Shown here piece after piece: positions 14,681 through 22,854 of a stretch of 32,665 bases of DNA. The number at the start of each line of letters is the position of its first letter. Position 1 is the stretch's first letter. Below the pieces are notes generated by a model, which made no database searches, was not told the origin of the DNA, and saw nothing but the letters and a program-made list of their open reading frames with translations. Both the position numbers and the translations under genes were made by a program. The stretch comes from a gamma proteobacterium symbiont of Ctena orbiculata (GTDB lineage: Bacteria; Pseudomonadota; Gammaproteobacteria; Chromatiales; Chromatiaceae): the NCBI GenBank assembly GCA_003094535.1, contig NATV01000073.1, positions 1-32,665 on the forward strand, read 5' to 3'.

Positions 14681-15799
14681 ATGCAAAAAAGAGGACTGAC
14701 TGAGGTTGGAGTGTGTCGTGCGCCGGTAAAAATCACTTTCACCCTGTTGCTGGCAGGTTCGATGTGTGGGCTCAGCGGAGAGCTCGCTGCGGAGACGGAA
14801 GAGGGCGTTTTCGGTAACCTCAGGGTGGGTTTTATCCATGCCGAAGACGATGCCGGGGATGAGACGGACGGTTCGGCCATCGGCGGCAAGCTGGGTTATG
14901 TCAGTCCGAGCTGGAAGGGGCTGAGCGCAGGAGCGACCTTCTACACCACCGGGGAGTTGTTCGACGATGAAAACGGCGACTTCTTCTCCTCAGAGAACGG
15001 CAGCTACTCCATCCTCGGGGAGGCCTATCTGCAGGGTGAGTTGGCCAACACCCAGCTGCGGATCGGTCGTTTCGAGCTGGATACACCCCATGCCGACACC
15101 GACGATATCCGCATGGTGCCGAACACCTTTCAGGGGCTTTTACTGAGCAACAGCGATCTTCCCGCCACCACCCTCTATCTCACTCACCTCGAAAAATGGG
15201 CCGGGGTGGACGCCGACATACCTGAAAGTTTCAATGAGATGAACGGCGACGACGGTGTGACCGCGGTCGGTGCGGTCTACGAGGGTGTAGAGCAACTGGC
15301 TGTACAGGGTTGGTACTATCACGGCAGCGATTTCGCCAAACTCCTCTATCTCGAGGCCCTCTACGAATCAGACGACTTCTCTGTCGGCTTGCAGTTCGGC
15401 TCGCAGACGGACGATAGCAGCGACGAATCGAGGCCCGATGGCGATGTCTGGGGCATCACCGGGAGCTACACCTTGTCGGATCTGACCTTGATTGCCGCCT
15501 TCAACGATGTCTCGGGGACGGTGACGAACGGTTTTGGCGGCGGACCCTACTTCACCTCGGCCGATGACCATACCATCGACGGTGTCGAGGATCAGCAAGC
15601 CGTTGCCTTGGGTATCGAATATGCGGGTGTCGAAGCATTGAAAGTGGGTGTACTGCATGTCGATTTTGATGAGGGCGCGAACGAGACAGACTACTATGGC
15701 GTCTACGAATTCAACGACCGGCTGGCAATGGAGCTGATCTATACCGATATGCACGAGGATGGTGATTTCGTACGCTTGATGACCAACTACGGTTTCTAG
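14681..15799 (+). CDS. Outer-membrane porin-like beta-barrel protein
   Basis: The 372-residue protein has a signal peptide (about 1-37, cleavage after LAA) and alternating amphipathic strands, and ends in aromatic Phe (MTNYGF). These are hallmarks of an outer-membrane barrel. The segment DIRMVPNTFQGLLLSNSDLP-TTLYLTHL resembles OprD-like porins and the epsilonproteobacterial major outer-membrane family. The mature chain is strongly acidic, with many Asp/Glu in loops (DDENGDFFSSENG, DDSSDES), so a cation-selective channel is plausible. A Fur box in its promoter suggests expression rises under iron limitation. AGGGG lies nine bases before the ATG. Substrate is unknown. It may sit in the Opr family rather than in the general trimeric porins. 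Confidence 0.75.
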   Translation: MQKRGLTEVGVCRAPVKITFTLLLAGSMCGLSGELAAETEEGVFGNLRVGFIHAEDDAGDETDGSAIGGKLGYVSPSWKGLSAGATFYTTGELFDDENGDFFSSENGSYSILGEAYLQGELANTQLRIGRFELDTPHADTDDIRMVPNTFQGLLLSNSDLPATTLYLTHLEKWAGVDADIPESFNEMNGDDGVTAVGAVYEGVEQLAVQGWYYHGSDFAKLLYLEALYESDDFSVGLQFGSQTDDSSDESRPDGDVWGITGSYTLSDLTLIAAFNDVSGTVTNGFGGGPYFTSADDHTIDGVEDQQAVALGIEYAGVEALKVGVLHVDFDEGANETDYYGVYEFNDRLAMELIYTDMHEDGDFVRLMTNYGF

Positions 15800-15802
15800 A
15801 TT

Positions 15803-15820
15803 TCCACCTGCCGTGGTGGA
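15803..15820. terminator. Bidirectional hairpin between convergent genes
   Basis: TCCACC and GGTGGA pair around TGCCGT in the 21-base gap between the porin-like gene and the convergent NifX-like gene. CTAG repeats flank it on both sides. There is no T tract, so it is a moderate terminator candidate. Confidence 0.45.
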
Positions 15821-16186
15821 CTAGGGCATGATCGGAGAGTTGCTCTGCTCTCGGGCGGCGGGCGGTGGCAGTGGTCTCCCCTCGACAACTGCCGTGACCG
15901 CGGTCATGGGGTCCTCTTCGCCGGTGATTACGACCGCAACACCGAAGTCGTTCATGCGGCGGATAAATCCCTCACCGCTGCTGCCGGTGATCAGGTAGTC
16001 CATCTTGAAGATAGGATGGTCATCACCCCGGAACTCGTGCATCGACATCTGCTTCGGCAGGTTGAGGCGGGCCAGCTGATGGATCTCTCCACTTGCCTGA
16101 TCCTTTTCAAAGATCAGGAAACGCCGCGTCTTGCCCGCATGCTGGGTGATGGTGCGGAAATTCTGACTGGTCACTGCAATTTTCAT
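15821..16186 (-). CDS. NifX/NafY-family protein (dinitrogenase iron-molybdenum cofactor domain)
   Basis: The 121-residue cytoplasmic protein is one Nitro_FeMo-Co domain. It starts with MKIAVTSQNFRTITQHAGKTRRFLIFE and ends the domain with GFIRRMNDFGVAVVITGEEDPMTAVTAV, as in NifX, NifB C-termini and stand-alone homologues. A short acidic/proline tail follows. In nitrogen fixers such proteins carry iron-molybdenum cofactor precursors. No nif gene is in this window, so a role with another metal or iron-sulfur carrier is equally possible. An FNR-like box with a matching -10 lies upstream, pointing to expression under low oxygen. Confidence 0.82.
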   Translation of the reverse strand: MKIAVTSQNFRTITQHAGKTRRFLIFEKDQASGEIHQLARLNLPKQMSMHEFRGDDHPIFKMDYLITGSSGEGFIRRMNDFGVAVVITGEEDPMTAVTAVVEGRPLPPPAAREQSNSPIMP

Positions 16187-16318
16187 GGCTGTATAACCGG
16201 GTGGTTTACGCTGGTGCCGGCCGTTTTTTATGGAACCGAGTGTGCACCAACTGGTCGTTTAGGATGACAGGGTTTAGTGTGCGTCTGATTCAGACTCGCT
16301 AAAACCAAGGCAACTAGC

Positions 16319-16360
16319 AGCATAGTGGGTCACCCTAACCACAGCATTGAAAATGATCAA
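16319..16360 (-). promoter_or_regulatory. FNR/Anr-like box and possible -10 facing the NifX-like gene
   Basis: TTGAAAATGATCAA at 16347-16360 matches the FNR consensus TTGAT-N4-ATCAA at 9 of 10 positions. TATGCT (minus strand, 16319-16324) sits where a class II FNR-activated -10 should be if the box is centred at -41.5. That gives a start near 16312, 126 bases before the NifX-like ATG. In the opposite direction (dsbB) no -10 lies at that distance. A small dyad GTTAA-N5-TTAAC at 16394-16408 is nearer dsbB. Confidence 0.45.
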
Positions 16361-16452
16361 TATCTGCTTGAGGGCGCTGTGCCTGGTCGATCGGTTAATG
16401 CGCTTAACTACGGACTAAGATGTTACTTCATTAAGTATCAAGTGGGAGAGAG

Positions 16453-16959
16453 ATGATATTTACCCAACGACGCCTGCCCTGGTTCATATTGGCATTGAGC
16501 GCACTGGTCCTCGAGGGCGCGGCACTCTATTTTCAATATGGTTTGGAGCTCGATCCCTGTGTTCTCTGCATCTATCAGCGGGCCGCGGTTCTGGGAATCT
16601 TTCTCTCGGCGCTTATCGGCATGAGCGCTCCCCGATCCATCGTCGCCAGGTCGATCGGATATGCCGGTTGGGCATTGGCGGCCGGCTGGTGTCTCTATCT
16701 GGCGTTGGAGCTCTCCGGTATGCAGTTGGGTATTGTCCAGCCGTCACTGAGTTGCGATGTGAATGCCAAGTTTCCGGTTTGGCTGAAACTCGATCACTGG
16801 ATGCCGTTGGTATTTCAACCCACCGGATTCTGCGGCGACATACAGTGGCAGTTCCTCGGTTTGAGTATGCCGCTTTGGCTGGTTGTCATCATGCTGCTGC
16901 ATCTGATCGTATTGGGTGTCGTGTTGTCTGTTGAATTGAGAGGGAAGATAAGCGCATAG
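16453..16959 (+). CDS. dsbB: Disulfide bond formation protein B
   Basis: The 168-residue inner-membrane quinone reductase reoxidises DsbA and passes electrons to quinones. Four membrane helices are visible. The first periplasmic loop has CVLC at 36-39, and the second has the Cys101-Cys127 pair (LSCDVNAKF and PTGFCGD). All four essential cysteines are present. GGGAGAGAG precedes the ATG. No dsbA is adjacent. An upstream FNR-like box appears to face the divergent NifX-like gene, though shared control cannot be excluded. Confidence 0.95.
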   Translation: MIFTQRRLPWFILALSALVLEGAALYFQYGLELDPCVLCIYQRAAVLGIFLSALIGMSAPRSIVARSIGYAGWALAAGWCLYLALELSGMQLGIVQPSLSCDVNAKFPVWLKLDHWMPLVFQPTGFCGDIQWQFLGLSMPLWLVVIMLLHLIVLGVVLSVELRGKISA

Positions 16960-17177
16960 GCTCTGTATGAACCGGATGAAGTTCGTGTTCCAATGAGCCG
17001 TACAAACAGGGATCGCAGCCGTCCCGTGGAATTGATTCAGCGCTTTTGGTTCAAATGCCCAAATCGCATTCGATGATTTTGGCGTCACAGCCTACGATCC
17101 GGCACCTGAAGTTGCTGCTGTACTAGTATTACATATAGGCCGAACAACAGAGCCGACCTTCAGGATCTACCCATGCG

Positions 17178-18125
17178 ATGAGCGAGCAACCGGTTACTAT
17201 CTACTACGGAGATACCCTTGGCCGTTACGGTTTCGGCGATGGGCACCCCTTTGGCCCGGATCGGATAGAGGCCTTCTGGAAAGAGACCCTGAAACAAGGG
17301 CTGGAGAAGCGGGCATCCGTTGCCAGCCCGCAGCTGTGTAACGATGAGGCGTTGATCCGGTTCCATACCCAGGTCTATATCAATCGTGTCAAAGTGCAGT
17401 CAAAGAGCGGTAACGGCTATCTCGATGCCGGTGACACGCCTGCATTCCCAGGTGTCTATGAAGCGGCCTGCACCGTTGTCGGTTCGGTGTTGGATGGCAT
17501 GGAAAGAATTCTCGATGGCACTCATCCGAAGGTGTTCGTGCCCATCGCCGGCCTCCATCATGCACGGCGGGATTCGGCAGCCGGTTTCTGTGTCTTCAAC
17601 GATGCAGGGGTATTGGTTGAAAACCTGAGAATCAGATTTGGCATACGTCGTATCGCCTATGTCGATATCGATGCCCATCATGGCGATGGCGTGTTCTATG
17701 CCTTTGAGTCCGATCCTGATCTGATCTTCGCCGATATCCATGAGGATGGCCGCTTTCTCTATCCGGGTACCGGTGCGGTGGAGGAGACGGGCAGGGGAGA
17801 AGCCAAGGGTAAAAAACTCAACGTTCCCTTGCCGCCGATGGCCGATGACTCCCATTTTCATCGTGTCTGGCCAACGGTCGAAGCCTTTATCCGCCAGGGA
17901 AGGCCGGAGCTGATCATACTTCAGGCGGGTGCTGACAGCATCCAGGGTGATCCGATCACGCATATGGAGTTTACCCCTGCCGCCCATGAATATGCCGCGG
18001 ATCGCTTAAGCAGGATTGCCGATGAATTCTGCGACGGTCGTATGATTGCACTGGGGGGTGGCGGGTATAACCGTACCAATCTGGCGCTGGGGTGGAATGG
18101 AGTGGTCAAGGCGATGCAGAGGTGA
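17178..18125 (+). CDS. Histone deacetylase family protein (AcuC/acetoin-utilisation type)
   Basis: The 315-residue enzyme belongs to the arginase/deacetylase superfamily of zinc amidohydrolases, which act on acetyl-lysine or acetyl-polyamines. Active-site residues are visible: His127-His128 (GLHHARRDSAAGFCVFND), zinc ligands Asp165 and His167 (DIDAHHGDGV), a third ligand Asp253 (QAGADS), and the GGGGY loop with Tyr297 as transition-state stabiliser. The protein should be catalytically competent. Length is between AcuC and the polyamine deacetylases. It is convergent with PEP carboxykinase. Substrate is not evident; with acetyl-CoA synthetase absent nearby, AcuC function is only one option. 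An earlier ATG reads into a stop after two codons. Confidence 0.88.
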   Translation: MSEQPVTIYYGDTLGRYGFGDGHPFGPDRIEAFWKETLKQGLEKRASVASPQLCNDEALIRFHTQVYINRVKVQSKSGNGYLDAGDTPAFPGVYEAACTVVGSVLDGMERILDGTHPKVFVPIAGLHHARRDSAAGFCVFNDAGVLVENLRIRFGIRRIAYVDIDAHHGDGVFYAFESDPDLIFADIHEDGRFLYPGTGAVEETGRGEAKGKKLNVPLPPMADDSHFHRVWPTVEAFIRQGRPELIILQAGADSIQGDPITHMEFTPAAHEYAADRLSRIADEFCDGRMIALGGGGYNRTNLALGWNGVVKAMQR

Positions 18126-18160
18126 TGCCTGCTGCGATGAGGGGCGGGATGTGGCCAGCC

Positions 18161-18176
18161 GCGCCCCGTAGGGCGC
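18161..18176. terminator. GC-rich hairpin between convergent genes
   Basis: GCGCCC and GGGCGC pair around CGTA, 35 bases past the deacetylase stop and 77 bases from the end of the convergent pckG. It is a stable stem-loop without a T tract. It could halt transcription from either side, or belong to a dispersed repeat family. Confidence 0.45.
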
Positions 18177-18252
18177 AGCTGCAGTCAGGCGAGATGCGGG
18201 AGCGGACTGACGATCATGGAAAAGCCCCAGTCCGGTCGATATACGGCATGAC

Positions 18253-20112
18253 TCAATCGCAGGTGGCAGACAGGTCCCAATATTTCGGGGAGTGAAGCAA
18301 GCGCGCCAGTTGCAGCTCGCGTTCAAGCACCATCTCCCGCGGAAGGTGGTCACCAAAACGGGTGAACAGCTCATCCTGATCGACGGTTTCGTGGCGGGCT
18401 ATTTCCCGGTCGATATTCATGATGTCAAAAAAGTCCGCTTTGTCGAAATCCAGTCCCTCCCAGTTTAGGGATTCATAGGAGGGAACCCAGCCTAACGGGC
18501 TCTCAACGGCGGGACCGCAGCCGGTGCAGCGTTCCACTATCCACTTCAGCACCCGCATATTCTCGCTGAAGCCCGGCCAGATGAAACGACCGTGTTCGTC
18601 CTTGCGGAACCAGTTGACTCGGAATATCGCGGGCGGTGTGGCGACGTTCTTGCGTCCGATGCGCAGCCAGTGTTTCAGGTATTCCGCCATGTTGTAGCCA
18701 CAGAACGGCAGCATGGCCATGGGATCGCGCCGCATGGCGGCCTGACCGATGGCAGCTGCGGTCGCCTCCGAGCCCATGGTCGCCGCCATGTAGACGCCGT
18801 GTTCCCAGTTGTAGCTCTGAAAAACCAGGGGAAAATTATGGCTGACGCGTCCGCCGAAGAGAAACGCGGTTATCGGCACACCGGCGGGATTTTCCCACTC
18901 CGGATCGATGGAGGGACAGGCTGAGGCGGGCGCGGTAAAGCGCGCGTTTGGATGAGCCGCCGGGCGACCACAGCCTATCGTCCAGTCATCTCCGCGCCAG
19001 TCGATCATATGTTCAGGGGGTTCTTCCGTCAGCCCCTCCCACCATATATCACCATCATCGGTGAGGGCGCAGTTGGTGAAGATGCAGTTTTCCTTCAAGG
19101 CGGCGATCGCATTGGCATTGGATGATTCATTGGTGCCCGGGGCTACGCCGAACAGCCCATACTCCGGATTGATGGCATAAAACTTACCGTCCTCGGGATT
19201 GGGTTTAATCCAGGCAATGTCATCACCGATCGTGGTGACCTTCCAGTCCTCGAAACCCTTCGGCGATTTGAGCATTGCAAAATTGGTCTTTCCACAGGCG
19301 CTGGGGAAGGCCGCCGCGACATAGAACTTCTTGTTCTCTGGCGTCTCCACCCCCATGATCAACATATGCTCGGCGAGCCAGCCCTCGTCCCGCCCCATCA
19401 CCGAGGCGATTCGCAGCGCGAGGCACTTCTTGCCGAGCAGGGCATTCCCACCGTAGCCGCTGCCGAAGGACCAGATCTCCCGGGTCTCGGGGAAATGGGT
19501 AATATATTTGTCTTCGATGTTGCCGGCGCAGGGCCAGGGGACGTCCTCCTCCCCCGGCGCCAGGGGTGCACCAACAGAGTGCACGCAGGGCACGAATTCA
19601 CCGTCGTCACCCAGCACGTCGAGTACTTTCTGCCCCATACGGGTCATGATGCGCTGATTCACCGCGACATAAGCAGAGTCCGAGATCTCAACACCGATGT
19701 GTGCGATATGCGAGCCGAGCGGTCCCATGCTGAACGGGATCACATACATCGTCCTTCCCCGCATGCAGTCTTTGAACAATCCATTGAGGATGGATTTCAT
19801 CTTCTTGGGATCCATCCAGTTGTTGGTTGGCCCGGCGTCTTCCTCCTTTTCCGAACAGATATAGGTTCGCTCCTCGACACGGGCCACGTCGCTCGGATGG
19901 GAACGGGCGAGGTAGCTGTTGGGCCGTTTCTCCGGGTTGAGGCGAATAAAGGTACCCCCTTTCACCATCTCATCACACAAGCGGTCATACTCTTCCTGAG
20001 AACCGTCACACCAGTAGATCCGATCCGGATTACACAGCTGGGCGACCTCGTCAACCCAGGCTAGTAGTTTCCGATTGCGGGTGCGAGCGGCGCCGTCGTG
20101 TTTCGTGGTCAT
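18253..20112 (-). CDS. pckG: Phosphoenolpyruvate carboxykinase, GTP type
   Basis: The 619-residue enzyme interconverts oxaloacetate plus GTP and PEP plus CO2 plus GDP. The substrate loop [14 protein letters not shown], the P-loop FPSACGKTN (269-277) with reactive Cys273 and the metal-binding GDDIAW (296-301) are all intact. The sequence [18 protein letters not shown] and the C-terminal guanine site region also fit the GTP family. Most enterics use the unrelated ATP type, so this is lineage-informative. GGGAGA lies ahead of the ATG. It is transcribed towards the deacetylase gene; a nested hairpin is present about 150 bases upstream of its start. It could run anaplerotically as well as in gluconeogenesis. 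Confidence 0.97.
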   Translation of the reverse strand: MTTKHDGAARTRNRKLLAWVDEVAQLCNPDRIYWCDGSQEEYDRLCDEMVKGGTFIRLNPEKRPNSYLARSHPSDVARVEERTYICSEKEEDAGPTNNWMDPKKMKSILNGLFKDCMRGRTMYVIPFSMGPLGSHIAHIGVEISDSAYVAVNQRIMTRMGQKVLDVLGDDGEFVPCVHSVGAPLAPGEEDVPWPCAGNIEDKYITHFPETREIWSFGSGYGGNALLGKKCLALRIASVMGRDEGWLAEHMLIMGVETPENKKFYVAAAFPSACGKTNFAMLKSPKGFEDWKVTTIGDDIAWIKPNPEDGKFYAINPEYGLFGVAPGTNESSNANAIAALKENCIFTNCALTDDGDIWWEGLTEEPPEHMIDWRGDDWTIGCGRPAAHPNARFTAPASACPSIDPEWENPAGVPITAFLFGGRVSHNFPLVFQSYNWEHGVYMAATMGSEATAAAIGQAAMRRDPMAMLPFCGYNMAEYLKHWLRIGRKNVATPPAIFRVNWFRKDEHGRFIWPGFSENMRVLKWIVERCTGCGPAVESPLGWVPSYESLNWEGLDFDKADFFDIMNIDREIARHETVDQDELFTRFGDHLPREMVLERELQLARLLHSPKYWDLSATCD

Positions 20113-20259
20113 GGTGAAGGTCTCCCTTGGTTTTTCGCTATCTTATCAGCTTTAAGGGTTGAATGTTTATAGCCAAGATTCTACTCAGACAATGGGGTAA
20201 ATCTGGCAAGGAGATACAGACTGCCAAGATGCCAAGTATATTTAGAACGACTGAAAATC

Positions 20260-20291
20260 GCTATCCCTGGTAATACCAGGAGTCGGATAGC
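20260..20291. repeat. Nested stem-loop upstream of pckG
   Basis: GCTATC pairs with GATAGC, and inside it CCTGGT pairs with ACCAGG around AAT; five bases (AGTCG) bulge on one side. It lies 148 bases upstream of pckG and 112 bases downstream of the cyclase gene, both on the minus strand. It may end the cyclase transcript or shape the pckG leader. The rest of 20113-20402 shows scattered GCCAAG repeats (about 20175, 20222 and 20230) and no gene. Confidence 0.45.
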
Positions 20292-20402
20292 ATCACTCTC
20301 GCAGATCTGATTGGGTCCCTGTGCAACAGTAGAGGAGCTTTGTCAGCGAATAGTTTTCCATTTCAATTCCGACTGATGTGGTTATGTTTTTATCTGTTCG
20401 AG

Positions 20403-21878
20403 TCAAGAGAAGGAAATGCGATTTCCACCCTTGGCTTTGGCGACGTAACAGGCTTGATCCACGCGTGCCATGGCTTCCTTGGTTGTGTCTTTTGAATTAG
20501 AAAGCATTATCAGGCCAATACTTGCTGTGACTCGATAATTATTACCATCTATTTCCAATACCTGGTCCGCGATTTCTTTGCGTATTAGCTCAGCAATATG
20601 CATGGCCCGTGCTAGTGGGCAGAACCATAGCAAGATAGCAAACTCATCACCGCCCCATCGGGCTGCGCAGTCGCGTGATCTTATGTGACGTGAGATAGAT
20701 TGGGAAATCAAATTCAGCATTCTATCGCCTGCCACATGTCCCAGAGAGTCATTGATTGGTTTGAAATTATCCAGATCAATGAACATCAGGGCATGCGCCT
20801 TTTTATTGGTGTCTGCTGTACCAAGCGCCGCATCAATCTGGTTATGGAGATACTCCCGGTTCGCCAGTCCGGTCAGGCTATCGTGACTCGATTTGTAGTG
20901 GAAGACTTCTTTTTCACTTATCTCTATGCCAAAGACAGCCAGGACAAGACTGGTGAATGACAAGATGCCGATAAAGGCAATGTGCAGAAACAGGTGATCA
21001 ATTTCATGGGTAAGAAAGTGTTCGGCCGAAAGAGTGTATCCACCAAGTATGAATATGGTAACAACCATCAAATTTACATGAGCGGCGCTACGAATGCCCC
21101 CTGTCAGCCCAATTAGGGCTACTGCGGGTAAGGCAAAGAATAACAGAACCATAGATAAAGGATCATCAGGAAAAGCGGCATTTGCCAAACTTATGGCAAT
21201 AACAACCAGATATAAAACAGCTCTTGGGAATTGATATTCTTTGAATAAACCTACTCTGTACCCGTGACTCCCTGTTTTTATAGTATAAGCAACTAGTGCG
21301 CCGCCAAAGGTCATCAGTCCAATGCTATTTCCCAACCACCAATATAGCCAGGTGACCATTGGTCGTGTTGGAGGGTCCAGATAGACATGTAATGCATAGG
21401 TTCCAAAGAATGCACTGAATAACGGACCAATCAGCACACAGAAAAAAGTGAAAGCCAATAAGCCGTTGAGCCGGTCGATCGTCGTTTCAGGGAATATTTT
21501 TTGTAGTAGATAGATCCCAACTACGGCTTCAAGAACACTCCCCATAGCAGCCAGCAATGCTACTGGAAGCGGTATCTGGTTGTGTATTGCGAGAAAGAAC
21601 ATTCCCAGGAAAATACCTGGCCACAGTTTAATTCGATACAGGTAGAGAACAGCAAAAGCTATTCCCGATGCAGGCCAAATCAGGGTTAGACCTGACTGGC
21701 TGGATTGGATAAGTAAGCCAAATTGTCCGAAAAGATAGTAGAGAATGCCGAGTGAGATAGTTCCTGTTGGTCCGCTTTTGAAGAGGAAATTGGTTACGTT
21801 CCTTATTAATTCATAAATAGCAAGAATACTTGATTGACTGGCTACTTCTCCATGCATCTTGATATGCTGTGAAAGCAT
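20403..21878 (-). CDS. Membrane-bound diguanylate cyclase, MASE1-GGDEF
   Basis: The 491-residue protein has an N-terminal MASE1-type sensor with roughly eight membrane helices (about 40-320). Typical elements are SGLTLIWPASGIAFA and the central WLYWWLGNSIGLM. A GGDEF domain (about 330-490) follows. The active loop GGDEF at 409-413 is intact and an RxxD inhibitory site (RSRD) lies five residues before it, so feedback-controlled c-di-GMP synthesis is expected. Sensed signal is unknown. The gene stands alone, and its AT-rich sequence and codon use differ from the neighbouring GC-rich genes, which may reflect later acquisition. AGGAA lies before the ATG. The upstream 184 bases are AT-rich with no clear gene. 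Confidence 0.88.
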   Translation of the reverse strand: MLSQHIKMHGEVASQSSILAIYELIRNVTNFLFKSGPTGTISLGILYYLFGQFGLLIQSSQSGLTLIWPASGIAFAVLYLYRIKLWPGIFLGMFFLAIHNQIPLPVALLAAMGSVLEAVVGIYLLQKIFPETTIDRLNGLLAFTFFCVLIGPLFSAFFGTYALHVYLDPPTRPMVTWLYWWLGNSIGLMTFGGALVAYTIKTGSHGYRVGLFKEYQFPRAVLYLVVIAISLANAAFPDDPLSMVLLFFALPAVALIGLTGGIRSAAHVNLMVVTIFILGGYTLSAEHFLTHEIDHLFLHIAFIGILSFTSLVLAVFGIEISEKEVFHYKSSHDSLTGLANREYLHNQIDAALGTADTNKKAHALMFIDLDNFKPINDSLGHVAGDRMLNLISQSISRHIRSRDCAARWGGDEFAILLWFCPLARAMHIAELIRKEIADQVLEIDGNNYRVTASIGLIMLSNSKDTTKEAMARVDQACYVAKAKGGNRISFS

Positions 21879-22062
21879 TTTTTCGTTCCTGATTTCCTTA
21901 CCTATTGTGTAGACTCACAAGGAAGGAGTTATTGTCAATCAACGTCCTTTGATCATTCCAATTGTTTTTTTCCCGTAAAAAATAGTAGGGAAAGGTTTTC
22001 AATAAGACCAAAAACCAATTGAATTTTTTGTAGATCATTGTGCATTTTCTAGGTTATTTCTA

Positions 22063-22854
22063 TTATCTTACAATCACTGTAGGATAGGGCAAGTGCTGCA
22101 GAATCTGCTTGATTGTCGGGCCTTGCAGCAGTGAACTCTGTTCGCTGATCATCAACAGATCACATGCCGACGCCTTCAGCTGCTTCGCCAGTTTCAGCGG
22201 TTCCTTGTCGGTGATATGCACCAGGGTGATAAGTTGTTTGGGATCCTGTTGCAAGAGATAGTCATCCAGGGTCTCTGTCAAGGCACCCTCTTCATCGGGA
22301 GTCAGAAACAGGACAATCTCGATTTCGGGCTTTTGAGCCAACTCGGTGATCGTCTCCAGCAGTCTCTGCTCAGCCATTCCTGAATCCACAATGACCCCAA
22401 GCTTGAGGGGTTTGGGCGCTGCGGTTGCAGGTCTGACCCGGGTGGAGAAACGGCGTGGGGAGAGGCTTCCGAGACGGCCCATCAGGAGCATCTCCGAGTC
22501 TGTCGCCAACTGACCCAGGTCGCTATCGTATTCACCCCGCCAGACGCGAAAACTCCAGCTCAGCCCGGCGTTTTTGGCCGACTCCTCAAGCACCTCCCGG
22601 GTCTGCTTTGCAATGGCGCGCCACTCCTGGGTCAGTCGGGCGGGATCGAGACGAGCCTCGTTTCTGCTGCCCCACCTGAGTTCACGCAGAAAGGGGAGAC
22701 CGGTGAGCCTGAACAGGGCATCGTCCTCGATAAACACCCCTTCGATCTCCGCTTCCAGCAAAGAGGCGATGGTGGCACCCAGTGATAGCAGCTCCCGACT
22801 CTGAGGCTTGTCGATAAGCACCACGGTAATACGACGACGACCGGGGATGTTCAC
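22063..22854 (-). CDS. Universal stress protein family protein
   Basis: The 263-residue protein starts with a UspA-like beta-alpha fold (ITVVLIDKPQSRELLSLGATIASLLEAEIEGVFIEDDALF) and ends in a second Usp-like half with LLMISEQSSLLQ and TVIVR. It is probably a tandem-domain form, in part degenerate. The nucleotide-binding G-x2-G-x9-G motif is not clear. The GTG start overlaps the stop of the Lon-like gene (GTGA), so its translation is coupled to the protease. A joint role in stress is likely; the specific task is not known. The start RBS would be within the upstream gene. Confidence 0.75.
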   Translation of the reverse strand: MNIPGRRRITVVLIDKPQSRELLSLGATIASLLEAEIEGVFIEDDALFRLTGLPFLRELRWGSRNEARLDPARLTQEWRAIAKQTREVLEESAKNAGLSWSFRVWRGEYDSDLGQLATDSEMLLMGRLGSLSPRRFSTRVRPATAAPKPLKLGVIVDSGMAEQRLLETITELAQKPEIEIVLFLTPDEEGALTETLDDYLLQQDPKQLITLVHITDKEPLKLAKQLKASACDLLMISEQSSLLQGPTIKQILQHLPYPTVIVR

